In this document: positions 7,257 to 15,065 of the stretch, piece by piece
How positions within the stretch are numbered: the first letter of the stretch is position 1
Layout: each line of letters starts with the position of its first letter
NCBI GenBank assembly: GCA_001650895.1
Contig: LXYH01000009.1
Coordinates: 1 to 49,350 of the forward strand
DNA: 49,350 bases
Source: Rhodobacteraceae bacterium EhC02
Lineage (GTDB): Bacteria > Pseudomonadota > Alphaproteobacteria > Rhodobacterales > Rhodobacteraceae
Direction: 5' to 3'
Position numbers and translations under genes: made by a program
Notes under the pieces: generated by a model
What the model was told of the DNA's origin: nothing
The model's input: the letters and a program-made list of their open reading frames with translations, nothing else
Databases searched by the model: none

Positions 7257-8501
7257 TTGATCATTCGCCTTTTCGCTGTCTGCCTTCTGTCTCTGCTTCC
7301 CGCGTCGCTTTTTGCCATGGAGTTCACCGTGAAGCGGACCGATATGAGGCCGATCCGCGCGCCGACGATCAGCGTCGCTGCGGTGGGTGAAATCCGTTCC
7401 GGGGATACGGAAAAACTGAAGGCCGCCTTGGCCTCTGTCGACAATAGTGGTGTGAGGGACATTATCTTCACCTTCGACAGCCCTGGCGGATCCCTGATGG
7501 AGAGCATGGAGATGGGCGAGTATATTGCGAGTCTTTCTCCGCTTGTCTCGGCCCAGGTCGGCGGAACCGATCAACCTGGGGCGATCTGCGCCAGCGCTTG
7601 TGTCTATGCCTACTTGGCGGCTGATTACCGCTACATTTCATCTGATGCCCGGATCGGGGTGCACCAGTTCAGGTTTTACACCGACGAGATTGACGGCCAG
7701 CAGGGTGCGGCTCTCGGCCAGCTCATCTCCGGGATGTTGTCGGAGTATATTCGCACCCATCGCGCTCGGCCGGAATTCTTCGAGGCGATATCCGGGGTCG
7801 ATCATGACGACATCATGTGGATTCCGCGCCAACAACTCGAGGATTGGCGTGTCGTAACCAATGCGGTCTATGATGAGCGTGAGTTCTACATCAATCTGAA
7901 CGGGAAGATCGCCTTGAGGATGGAGCAAATTGCCATCACGGGCGACAGTTTCTTGACACTCTTCTGCTCTGAGGGGCGTGTATCCGGTGTCGCAGACCTG
8001 CACGAGCCCGAGTTTGCGGCTTATGGCACCTTCGATCTCACAGTTAATGGCGTGGAATACCCGGTGGACACCTGGGATATCATCGACCGCGACGACGGCC
8101 GCGGACGGATTGTTTTCAACATGCCGTCGAGCGCGGCCCGTGCCGCCATGGCCGCAAGGACCCTGGGAGCGCGGATGGTTGCGCCAAGCAGGTATGTCTT
8201 CTTCGGTTTCGAGCAGACCCTGCGCGCCGGGCTTGTGCCGGAGATGATCCGTGGCTGTCTCAGTGCAGCACCGGCTGCCCGTGGTGCGATGACCGAACTT
8301 CCGGCGACTGATTTCCCCGGGAATGACCTGACCAGCAACGGCATTCGCGATGTTAGCTTTGCACGGTGCAAGGAAATCTGTCTCGAATATGAACAATGCC
8401 GTGCGGTGTCGTATGTCCAGGCGCGTGCCTGGTGCTGGCCCAAGGGCCAGGCCGGCAATCGCAGGTCCGTGCAGGGTGTGATCAGCGCCATCAAGAGATA
8501 G
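7257..8501 (+). CDS. exported ClpP/crotonase-like serine protease family protein with C-terminal PAN-like domain
   Basis: A 414-residue protein with a signal peptide (IRLFAVCLLSLLPASLFA). A ClpP-like domain follows: SPGG oxyanion segment at 75-78, putative nucleophile Ser113 in CASACVYAYLAAD, and His136 in ARIGVHQF. The last 70 residues (DFPGNDLTSNG, FARCKEICLEYEQCRAVSYV, then CWPKG) have the cysteine spacing of PAN/Apple domains, which bind proteins or carbohydrates. The start is a TTG preceded by GAGAG; the first ATG at 7318 would remove the signal peptide. Likely periplasmic. It stands alone in accessory DNA right after IS remnants. Substrate unknown. Confidence 0.75.
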   Translation: MIIRLFAVCLLSLLPASLFAMEFTVKRTDMRPIRAPTISVAAVGEIRSGDTEKLKAALASVDNSGVRDIIFTFDSPGGSLMESMEMGEYIASLSPLVSAQVGGTDQPGAICASACVYAYLAADYRYISSDARIGVHQFRFYTDEIDGQQGAALGQLISGMLSEYIRTHRARPEFFEAISGVDHDDIMWIPRQQLEDWRVVTNAVYDEREFYINLNGKIALRMEQIAITGDSFLTLFCSEGRVSGVADLHEPEFAAYGTFDLTVNGVEYPVDTWDIIDRDDGRGRIVFNMPSSAARAAMAARTLGARMVAPSRYVFFGFEQTLRAGLVPEMIRGCLSAAPAARGAMTELPATDFPGNDLTSNGIRDVSFARCKEICLEYEQCRAVSYVQARAWCWPKGQAGNRRSVQGVISAIKR

Positions 8502-8572
8502 CACGGCGGCACGGCTGACCAACGCCTTGGGTTCCAAAAATCGTTGCAAGCGCAATAGCCGCTTATGGCAAG

Positions 8573-8596
8573 AATACATGAATGCATGCTTGTATT
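8573..8596. promoter_or_regulatory. 24-bp inverted repeat upstream of a small membrane protein gene
   Basis: The sequence from 8573 has AATACA and TGTATT arms around a central ATGCAT palindrome, 21 bp before the GTG start of the next gene. It could be an operator or a short hairpin in the leader. No regulator is encoded next to it, so the role is open. Confidence 0.35.
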
Positions 8597-8617
8597 GCTT
8601 AACTAAAGGATCAGACC

Positions 8618-8935
8618 GTGCCCATATTTTTCGTTCTTATCATTTGTGCTTGGTTCATCTGGGGTGATCCGCCTAAAACTGTCGCCAACTGGTTCTGGGC
8701 CGATGATGCTGCGCCTTGGGAAACGGTTGATGCCTTCTATTATCCAGACCGCTCCAATCTAACACTTTACCAATCAAACAAGGGGTTAGACTCAGTGCAA
8801 GAGTGCCGCAATTGGGTGCGCTCCGCTGCCGCATCTCATGGCGATGCAAACTTAATCCGTGGTGATTATGAATGCGGCGTAGAGGTGGTAGATACGTTTG
8901 TAGGAATATCTGTATATCGGACTACTGTGCGCTAA
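8618..8935 (+). CDS. hypothetical protein with N-terminal membrane segment
   Basis: A 105-residue protein starting at GTG, with AAAGGA about 8 nt upstream. Residues 2-15 (PIFFVLIICAWFIW) are hydrophobic and look like an uncleaved anchor or signal. The rest is soluble and contains two cysteines (QECRNWV and DYECGVEV) that could form a disulfide outside the cytoplasm. I recognise no family. Codon use is AT-richer than in the core genes, in keeping with the accessory region. Confidence 0.6.
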   Translation: MPIFFVLIICAWFIWGDPPKTVANWFWADDAAPWETVDAFYYPDRSNLTLYQSNKGLDSVQECRNWVRSAAASHGDANLIRGDYECGVEVVDTFVGISVYRTTVR

Positions 8936-9037
8936 GTCTCTTACTGGATGGCATGACCATCTTGGGTTAACAAAATATTCTTCCTATTTTATATACATAT
9001 AACCCGCCTATGGGTGCCTAATAAAGGCAACATCAAG

Positions 9038-9304
9038 ATGCCCGGCCCTGACCCTCACGCACTCTGGATAGAGCAATGCGACGGACGCCTTGTGGTGAGT
9101 TTCCAAACCTACTTCTGGACCGGCAACAAAGGAAACCGCAAGGCGCGCGCTGTATCCATCCTGCGCCGCCTGACGCGGGGTGCATGGTGCTGTCGCTGGT
9201 GCGGCGATGACTTGCCCGACTATCTCAGGGCCGATGCACTTTATTGCCGCGAATCCTGTCGTAAGCGCGCTGCTAGGCAACGGCGCAAGGGAACTCGGGC
9301 ATGA
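9038..9304 (+). CDS. small zinc-ribbon-like hypothetical protein
   Basis: An 88-residue basic protein. CCRWCGDDLPDYLRADALYC is followed by RESC, placing C-x2-C and C-x3-C pairs about 14 residues apart, a plausible Cys4 zinc site. A strongly basic tail (RKRAARQRRKGTRA) could bind nucleic acid. AAAGG lies about 10 nt before the chosen ATG; an in-frame GTG at 9014 is the alternative. Together with its place next to the tRNA-Arg boundary, this hints at a DNA-related accessory function, but no family is recognised. Confidence 0.6.
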   Translation: MPGPDPHALWIEQCDGRLVVSFQTYFWTGNKGNRKARAVSILRRLTRGAWCCRWCGDDLPDYLRADALYCRESCRKRAARQRRKGTRA

Positions 9305-9447
9305 TGACCGTCCCAGGGGGGGATTCAAAGCCTGACATGCGGCGCTTCGGGACCGATGGTGGTATCCGGTCAACCATAAACCGTAACAAAAAAGTTTTCT
9401 TAATAGCACTATTGTTCCCGCACGTTCCGAGGCAGTCCACGTAAGGG

Positions 9448-9513
9448 TGGGGGATATGCTGGGGGATGCGAAAAACGCTTTCCCTTCAATTTCAATTACT
9501 TAAGGGGTGTAAG
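9448..9513. other. possible tRNA-associated attachment region
   Basis: Two copies of TGGGGGAT (9448-9455 and 9460-9467) lie 12 bp apart, just beyond the 3' end of the minus-strand tRNA-Arg. Tandem TGGGGGAT-like repeats beside a tRNA 3' end resemble arm sites of tyrosine-integrase elements. The tRNA 3' end faces the accessory DNA of 1-9.4 kb. No integrase gene is present in the window, and no second copy of the tRNA 3' end was found, so this is inference. The rest of 9305-9513 shows no gene. Confidence 0.35.
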
Positions 9514-9590
9514 TGGCGGACTGGGGAGGATTCGAACCCCCGACCCCTTGATTCGTAGTCAAGTACTCTATCCAACTGAGCTACCAGTCC
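9514..9590 (-). tRNA. tRNA-Arg (anticodon ACG)
   Basis: The minus strand folds as a full cloverleaf of 77 nt including an encoded CCA. The acceptor is GGACTGG/CCAGTCC with discriminator G. The D arm begins TAGCTCAGTTGG. The anticodon stem CTTGA/TCAAG encloses CTACGAA, giving ACG. The T arm reads GGTTCGAATCC. ACG (read as ICG after TadA modification) decodes CGU/CGC/CGA. It stands alone at the edge between accessory DNA on its 3' side and core genes on its 5' side. Confidence 0.97.
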
Positions 9591-9671
9591 GTGGAGGCGG
9601 GGTTTAGCCCCAAGGTCAGGGCTTGGCAAGGGGCGATTGCGGTTTTTTCGCACGCCCCCGAAAACAGCACA

Positions 9672-11051
9672 TCAATTCCCCTCCCGCGGCAGGGTGATCA
9701 GGAAGGTTGTGCCCTCCGGGCCTGTCGCCTCAAGCTCCAGCCGACCACCATGGCTGCGGATCAGATCCTGCGCGATCACAAGGCCAAGCCCGGACCCGCC
9801 CTTGCGCGCCCCGCCCTGAAACGGCTGGAACAGATGCTCGCGGGCCTTTGCCGGCAGACCCGGACCGGTATCGCTGACACGGATCACCCATGCCGTGTCC
9901 CGGGCTTCGGCGGCGACGCTGATTTCACCGGGCTTGCCGGTCTGCGCAATCGCCTGCCGCGCGTTGCGGACAAGGTTGAAGATGACGCGGAACAGCTGCT
10001 CTGGGTCCGCCTTGACGACGAGGGTGCCGGGCACATCCTCGGACAGGCTGACATCGGCATCGCCGACCGCAAGGCGCTCGCTGTCCAGCACATCGGACAC
10101 GACATCCAGCAACAGGATGTCGCGCAGCCGTGGTGCGGGTTCCTCGGCCTTGCCGAAGGCCAGCGTGCTTTCGCACAGATGCACCGCACGGGTGATCGAG
10201 TTCACAAGCTTGGGCGCCAGCCGCTTGACCGCCGGATCTTCGGACATCTCGATACGGTCCACGAACAACTGGGCCGAGGTCAGCATGTTGCGCAGGTCAT
10301 GGCTGATCTTGGCCACCGCGCCACCAAGTTGCGCCAGCCGTTCCTTTTGCTTGAGCGCACCGGTCAGCTGGGTCTGCAGGCTTTGCAGGGCATCTTCAGC
10401 CTGCCTGAGTTCGGTGATCCCCGAGGTCGGCTGGATGATGCGCCGCCCGTCCTCGGGTGCTTCGGCATAATGGCTCATGGCGCGCGCCACGCGCGCGATG
10501 GGCATCACGAGAAGGCGTTGCACCGCCAGGAACAGCAGCGTCGCCGTGAAGATCGAAATGACCGCCGACAGGATCAGGATGCGCACGCCATATTCCAGCA
10601 TGGCAATCCGCAGCGGCCCCGTTTCCATGGTAACCTCGATCAGCAATCCCGCCTCGCGGGTGGGGTTGCCGATCACGCGGATCACTTCGGGGGCCTGGTC
10701 CAGCAGCTGCCCCAAGGCATCACCGATCAATTCCAGCGCGGGCGGATCACGCAGGTCATAGGTGCGGTCCACCACCTGCGGCATGGGAGAGGCAAGGACA
10801 AGCTGCCGCGCCTCGTCACGGCGCAATACGACGTTGAACACCTCGGCGTTGCGCAGCAGTTCCTCTTCGAGATCGGGTGAGATCACGTCATCGGCCAGCA
10901 AGGCCAGGCTGGCGATCTGCGCGCGCTCGAGCCGCAGCAGCAGGTAGTCCTCGCGGAAGCGCGCCACGGACGGTACGAAAATCAGGATCTCGGCCAGCAT
11001 CACGAAGATGATGGTCAGGATCAGGAACCGTCCTGAAAGCGAATGCAACAT
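9672..11051 (-). CDS. sensor histidine kinase
   Basis: A 459-residue membrane kinase. Transmembrane segments at about 8-28 and 157-177 enclose a periplasmic sensor region. A HAMP-like linker (180-235) leads to the phosphoacceptor H251 in AKISHDLRNMLTSAQL. The ATPase domain has the N box LVRNARQA (N363), G1 DTGPGLP (394-400), an F region and G2 GGSGLGL (418-424). It is typical of PAS-less HisKA kinases. No response regulator is encoded next to it, so its partner lies elsewhere. The downstream gene is the tRNA-Arg. Confidence 0.92.
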   Translation of the reverse strand: MLHSLSGRFLILTIIFVMLAEILIFVPSVARFREDYLLLRLERAQIASLALLADDVISPDLEEELLRNAEVFNVVLRRDEARQLVLASPMPQVVDRTYDLRDPPALELIGDALGQLLDQAPEVIRVIGNPTREAGLLIEVTMETGPLRIAMLEYGVRILILSAVISIFTATLLFLAVQRLLVMPIARVARAMSHYAEAPEDGRRIIQPTSGITELRQAEDALQSLQTQLTGALKQKERLAQLGGAVAKISHDLRNMLTSAQLFVDRIEMSEDPAVKRLAPKLVNSITRAVHLCESTLAFGKAEEPAPRLRDILLLDVVSDVLDSERLAVGDADVSLSEDVPGTLVVKADPEQLFRVIFNLVRNARQAIAQTGKPGEISVAAEARDTAWVIRVSDTGPGLPAKAREHLFQPFQGGARKGGSGLGLVIAQDLIRSHGGRLELEATGPEGTTFLITLPREGN

Positions 11052-11069
11052 CGACGCCTCTTTACTGGG

Positions 11070-12488
11070 TCACGGCAGCCATCTCTGCACCAGCCCGACA
11101 ACCTTTTTCACGACAGGGTTATCAAACAGTCGGGGCGAGAAATAGGCCCCAGCCGCGCGTTTGTTGATCTCGGCTATCGTCGGATAAGGGGCCACCATCC
11201 CGGCCACGGCCGACATCTTGAGGTTGTTGGCAATCGCCATGGACCACAGCGCGATCAACTCGCCCGCCTGATGCCCGACGATGGACACCCCGACGGGGCG
11301 GCCCTTGTGGACCATGACCTTGATCAGGCCCTTTGTTTGCAGGGTGGCGATAGCCCGGTCGTTATGGTGATAGTCAAAGCGCGCCACCTCGAGTGCCGCG
11401 CCGAATTTCTGGCGCGCCGCAGCCTCGGTCAGGCCGACCTGGGCCAGTTCAGGGTCGGTATAGGTGGCCCAGGGGATATGGGCGGTTTTCTGCCGGGCCG
11501 GCAGACCGAACAGCGCCTGGCGGATGATCAGACCCGCATGATAGCCCGCGACATGGGTGAACTGCAGCCCGCCTGCGACGTCACCGATGGCAAAGACGCG
11601 TTTGTTCGTGGTCCGCATCCGTTCATCGACCCTGATGCCATGACGGGTCGCTTCGATCCCCGCTGCCTCAAGGTTCAGCCTGTCGGTATTGGATTTGCGC
11701 CCCACCGCCACCAGAAGATGCGTGCCCTTGAAGACGCGCCCATCCTTGACCGCGACCTCGATCGCCCCGGTGGCGCCACGCACCTCGGCGGCCAGCGCAT
11801 CCTCTGCAATGGTGATCCCTTCATGACGCAGATGATCCAGAACGACCGACGCCATTTCGGGATCGTCCTTGCCCAGCGCCTTGGCGCCTTCGATCACCGT
11901 CACCTCGCAACCCAGTCGCCGATGGGCCTGCGCCATTTCCATGCCGATCGGGCCGCCACCGATGATCAGCAGGTGATCGGGCTTTTCGCGCAGATCGAAC
12001 AGTGTCTCGTTGGTCAGATACGGCACTTTGTCCAGGCCGGGGATGGGCGGAACCAGCGGGCTTGAACCTGTCGCGATGACGATCCGCCGGGCGCTGATGG
12101 TATCCTCGCCCGCCTGTACGGTGTTCGGTCCGGTGAAATGGCCGAAGGCCCGGATCACCTTGACGCCCAGCCCCTCGAACCGTTCCTGGCTGTCGACGGG
12201 TTCGATCTGCGCGATCACGCGGGCCACATGATCCTTGGCCGCGGCATAGTCGATCTGCGGGGCGACAGGCGTGATCCCCATCGCGGCACCCGCCGTCATC
12301 GCATGGGCGGCGTGGCCCGCCGCCAGCAGCGCCTTGGAGGGCACGCAGCCGTAGTTCAGGCAATCGCCCCCCATCTTGTGACCCTCGAGCAGGATCACAT
12401 CGGCCCCCATCTGCACGGCCCCTGCCGCGACCGAGAGACCACCCGACCCCGCACCGATCACCAGGATATCTGTCTTGAGATGCGCCAT
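11070..12488 (-). CDS. FAD-dependent pyridine nucleotide-disulfide oxidoreductase (mercuric reductase / Lpd-like)
   Basis: A 472-residue flavoprotein. It has the FAD motif VIGAGSGG near the N terminus, the redox disulfide in GGDCLNYGCVPSKALL, an NAD(P) motif IIGGGPIGMEMAQ, the second FAD segment VFAIGDVAGG, and a C-terminal dimerisation domain ending HQAGELIALW through PYPTIAEINKRAA. It lacks the C-terminal vicinal cysteines and MerR-type neighbours expected of true mercuric reductase. It also does not sit with 2-oxoacid dehydrogenase genes. Its ATG overlaps the stop of the VTT membrane gene by one base (TGATG), a frequent pairing. Substrate unknown. Confidence 0.9.
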   Translation of the reverse strand: MAHLKTDILVIGAGSGGLSVAAGAVQMGADVILLEGHKMGGDCLNYGCVPSKALLAAGHAAHAMTAGAAMGITPVAPQIDYAAAKDHVARVIAQIEPVDSQERFEGLGVKVIRAFGHFTGPNTVQAGEDTISARRIVIATGSSPLVPPIPGLDKVPYLTNETLFDLREKPDHLLIIGGGPIGMEMAQAHRRLGCEVTVIEGAKALGKDDPEMASVVLDHLRHEGITIAEDALAAEVRGATGAIEVAVKDGRVFKGTHLLVAVGRKSNTDRLNLEAAGIEATRHGIRVDERMRTTNKRVFAIGDVAGGLQFTHVAGYHAGLIIRQALFGLPARQKTAHIPWATYTDPELAQVGLTEAAARQKFGAALEVARFDYHHNDRAIATLQTKGLIKVMVHKGRPVGVSIVGHQAGELIALWSMAIANNLKMSAVAGMVAPYPTIAEINKRAAGAYFSPRLFDNPVVKKVVGLVQRWLP

Positions 12489-13237
12489 CACAGGGCCTTT
12501 CCGCGCCGCAGCGCCTTGATCACGATCGGCAGCAGCGCCAGCAGGCACAGCCCCAGAAGCGGCAGCAGGATCTGCGGCTCGAAGATGATGCCGAGGTTCG
12601 GGGTCTCGCCGCGTTCGAACACCTGCCCCAGGCCAGCCCCCACGGATGTAAAGACGACCCCGCCCGGAATGATGCCAAGGAAGGTCGAGATCACGAAACG
12701 GTTGAGCGGGACGCCCACAAGCGCCGGCACAAGGTTGGCCACGAAAAAGGGAACCGCAGGCACCAGCCGGATCAGGAACAGCATGGACCACTGATTCTCG
12801 TCGATGCCGTCCTTGATGCGCTTCACGGCACCTTCGCTGCTTTCCATCCGGGCGGCCAGACGCTCGCCCAGCCCCCAGCGCGCAGCCAGAAAGATCAGCG
12901 AAGCGCCGACGGTGGCAGCCGTGATGTTGAACAGCGCGCCCGGAAAGGTCGCGAACAGGAAGCCGCCTGTCAGCGTGGCGATGGTGGCCCCCGGCAGCGA
13001 GAAGGCCACGATCACGACATAGGCCAGCATGAACAGGGCCACGGTGGCCGCATAGTTTGCGTCACGAAAGGCCAGCAGGGCCTCGCGGTTGTCGCGCAGC
13101 ATGTCGAATGTCAGCGTATCGCGCAGGGTGAAGGCACCCACAGCCGCCACAAGCAGGATGACGATCAGCGGCAGGCGGCGCATCCACCCGTCGGATGTCG
13201 CCTCGGATCGGGTCGGATGGTCTGCCTTGTCGCGCAT
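12488..13237 (-). CDS. TVP38/TMEM64 family (VTT domain) membrane protein
   Basis: A 249-residue polytopic membrane protein. The first transmembrane helix is about 21-40, and the VTT/SNARE-associated core follows: FSLPGATIATLTGGFLFA, then RLVPAVPFFVANLVPALVGV and FLGIIPGGVVFTSVGAGLG. DedA/TVP38 relatives are lipid scramblase or transporter-like proteins of the inner membrane. AAGGA lies about 9 nt before the ATG. The gene is coupled (TGATG) to the downstream disulfide oxidoreductase, an association seen in many bacteria, which suggests a joint redox or membrane function. Confidence 0.88.
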   Translation of the reverse strand: MRDKADHPTRSEATSDGWMRRLPLIVILLVAAVGAFTLRDTLTFDMLRDNREALLAFRDANYAATVALFMLAYVVIVAFSLPGATIATLTGGFLFATFPGALFNITAATVGASLIFLAARWGLGERLAARMESSEGAVKRIKDGIDENQWSMLFLIRLVPAVPFFVANLVPALVGVPLNRFVISTFLGIIPGGVVFTSVGAGLGQVFERGETPNLGIIFEPQILLPLLGLCLLALLPIVIKALRRGKAL

Positions 13238-13460
13238 CGTGTTCTGTCCTTTTTGACTCTGGTGGCCAAGATGCGCATATGGGCCCGGTTTTGACAGGCT
13301 TTTGCATCAGCCTCACGCGCGCTTGATCCGGGGTGACGAAACCCGTGAAAATCGGCGCACTTTGGCAAGGAACTGAAACATTTGCGGCCCGCCACCGCCG
13401 ATCCGGGCAGGCACATCGCGTTTTTTGTTGCAAAACCGCGCGAAAACCGCCGGGCACGGT

Positions 13461-13489
13461 TTGACTTGGGGAAAACCCCTGTCTATAGG
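13461..13489 (+). promoter_or_regulatory. sigma70-type promoter of rpmH-rnpA-yidD
   Basis: TTGACT at 13461-13466 and TATAGG at 13484-13489 are separated by exactly 17 nt, 69 bp before the rpmH ATG. The spacer contains the inverted repeat GGGG-AAAA-CCCC. The remainder of 13238-13557 holds no gene. An alphaproteobacterial rpmH gene needs a strong promoter, so the position makes biological sense. Confidence 0.75.
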
Positions 13490-13557
13490 ACGGGCTTCGG
13501 ATATCACGGGCCGGCGCGAATCTCGCGCATAATGGCATTTGTTTTGGAGACGGAGCG

Positions 13558-13692
13558 ATGAAACGCACCTTTCAACCCTCGAACCGCGTGCGCAAGAACC
13601 GTCACGGCTTTCGTGCGCGCATGGCCACCAAGAACGGCCGCAAGATCCTGAACGCGCGCCGCGCGCGTGGCCGCAAGGTGCTGAGCGCGTAA
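13558..13692 (+). CDS. rpmH: 50S ribosomal protein L34
   Basis: A 44-residue basic protein, [20 protein letters not shown] continuing to RGRKVLSA, which is the full-length L34 sequence. It sits in the large subunit near the exit tunnel. GGAG precedes the ATG by about 6 nt. The gene heads the conserved rpmH-rnpA-yidD cluster and has its own promoter 69 bp upstream. Confidence 0.98.
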   Translation: MKRTFQPSNRVRKNRHGFRARMATKNGRKILNARRARGRKVLSA

Positions 13693-13714
13693 GCGCCCGC
13701 ACGTTGTTGAAGGC

Positions 13715-14161
13715 ATGACACCGCCGGAGGCCCCCGAGACTGGCACTACCGCCAGACCAGGGGAAACGCCACCGGCGGTTTCCGTTTGTCCGCCGTCGAC
13801 CGGACCGCGTCCCGCCATCCATGTGATGAAGGAACGCGCCGATTTCCTGCGGTGCGCCCGCGCAGGTCGGCAAGGCACATCGGGAATGATGGTGCAGGCC
13901 CGCCAGCGGCGCACCGACGAAGCGGCCACCGGCATCCGCGTCGGCTTTACCTGCACCAAGAAGGTCGGCAATGCCGTGGCACGCAATCGCGCAAAGCGCC
14001 GTCTGCGCGAGGCAGCCCGCATGGTGTTGCCGGAACACGGCAGGGATGGATGGGACTATGTCCTGATCGGTCGGGCCGAGGCGACCGCCGCCCGCCCCTT
14101 TGAGGATCTCAAGCGCGATCTTATATCGGCGCTGAAGAAACTTCATCAGACCAGGCCATGA
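13715..14161 (+). CDS. rnpA: ribonuclease P protein component
   Basis: A 148-residue basic protein subunit of RNase P, which matures tRNA 5' ends. The family core is [20 protein letters not shown] with the RNR motif, preceded by [15 protein letters not shown]. The first 36 residues are Pro/Thr-rich and low in complexity; such N-terminal extensions are common in Rhodobacteraceae RnpA. The ATG at 13715 follows GAAGG. It lies 22 nt after rpmH and overlaps yidD by 4 nt (ATGA). Confidence 0.95.
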   Translation: MTPPEAPETGTTARPGETPPAVSVCPPSTGPRPAIHVMKERADFLRCARAGRQGTSGMMVQARQRRTDEAATGIRVGFTCTKKVGNAVARNRAKRRLREAARMVLPEHGRDGWDYVLIGRAEATAARPFEDLKRDLISALKKLHQTRP

Positions 14162-14418
14162 CACCGCTTGCCCATCTTGTCGCCCTGCCCGTACGCGCCT
14201 ACCGGCTGATCCTGTCGCCCTGGGTCGGGTTCAGCTGCCGCTATCAACCGACATGTTCCGCCTACGCGCTTGAGGCGCTGGAAAAGCACGGTGCCTTCAA
14301 GGGCAGCTGGCTGGCCGCGCGCCGGATCGGGCGCTGCCATCCCTGGGGCAGTTCCGGATATGATCCCGTCCCCGACCGCAAGGGATGCGGCCACAACCAT
14401 GACCGCATGCCCGATTGA
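14158..14418 (+). CDS. yidD: membrane protein insertion efficiency factor YidD
   Basis: An 86-residue protein with the YidD signature: [20 protein letters not shown], then [19 protein letters not shown] and the [17 protein letters not shown] end. It is a small membrane-associated helper for YidC-mediated insertion. The start overlaps the rnpA stop. The gene ends at 14418, immediately abutting the convergent DUF3833 gene with no spacer, so no dedicated terminator separates them. Confidence 0.96.
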   Translation: MTPLAHLVALPVRAYRLILSPWVGFSCRYQPTCSAYALEALEKHGAFKGSWLAARRIGRCHPWGSSGYDPVPDRKGCGHNHDRMPD

Positions 14419-14943
14419 TCAGCCCTGCTTTTCGAAGGTGATGATCACCTCGCCGATGTCGACGCCGAAGCGTTTCATATAGGCACGGTTCAGCAGCCGA
14501 TCTTCGGTCAGCAACCACATCCAGTCGTCGAAGGTCACCCGCAGCGTGCCATCCGGCACGGGCAGATCGATCGTGTAGCGCCAGTTGAAGCTATCGCCGC
14601 GCTCTTCCCCGAAGGCCGTGCCGATCACACCGGGCGCAGTGCCTTGCCATGTGTCCTCGCCCGTCTTGTCCAGCGTCCAGACGCGTTGTTCGGTGCTGCC
14701 GTCCTCGTAAACGAAATCCTCGACAAGGCGCAGGGTCCGGCCATCCCATGTGCCGTTGATCTCGACCGCGAAGCGGCGGCGCACGGTGCCGAAAATATCC
14801 TGGAACTGGCCGTGGGCGACTGTTCTGCCCTCGAAAAACTCCTCGAGGTTGAGGCTGCGCGTGCTGAGCTTTTCATCCTCCAGCGCCGGTTTGCCGGTAC
14901 ATCCCGCAAGCCCGATGACCAATAACATCGCCAAGATCCGCAT
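14419..14943 (-). CDS. DUF3833 family lipoprotein
   Basis: A 174-residue putative lipoprotein. A short signal ([15 protein letters not shown]) ends in a lipobox with the lipidated Cys at 15. The body contains [39 protein letters not shown] and [20 protein letters not shown], typical of DUF3833. AGGAGA precedes the ATG; a longer upstream frame exists but would bury the signal. Function is unknown for the family. It is divergent from ttcA and convergent with yidD. Confidence 0.87.
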   Translation of the reverse strand: MRILAMLLVIGLAGCTGKPALEDEKLSTRSLNLEEFFEGRTVAHGQFQDIFGTVRRRFAVEINGTWDGRTLRLVEDFVYEDGSTEQRVWTLDKTGEDTWQGTAPGVIGTAFGEERGDSFNWRYTIDLPVPDGTLRVTFDDWMWLLTEDRLLNRAYMKRFGVDIGEVIITFEKQG

Positions 14944-15065
14944 CGTCTTCTCCTGTTGTCCTGCCATGGATACGCGCCGAGGGCGTGAACGGATCGACAA
15001 AGACGCGCAACGCTGGCATTCGCTGGCCTGTCGCGCTACATGGCAGGCAAAGACAGGGCGCAGAC

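Noticed and set aside
9441-9470. TGGGGGAT repeats as the start of a CRISPR array
   Set aside because: There are only two short copies 12 bp apart, with no regular spacers and no cas genes.
9591-10880. 429-codon plus-strand open frame opposite the histidine kinase
   Set aside because: The minus-strand kinase has all its catalytic motifs. The plus-strand product is His/Gln/Arg-rich noise.
11070-12488. True mercuric reductase (merA)
   Set aside because: No N-terminal HMA domain, no C-terminal vicinal cysteines and no merR, merT or merP nearby.
12489-12791. N-terminal extension of the disulfide oxidoreductase frame
   Set aside because: It overlaps the VTT gene and shows no similarity. The flavin motif starts right after the ATG at 12488.
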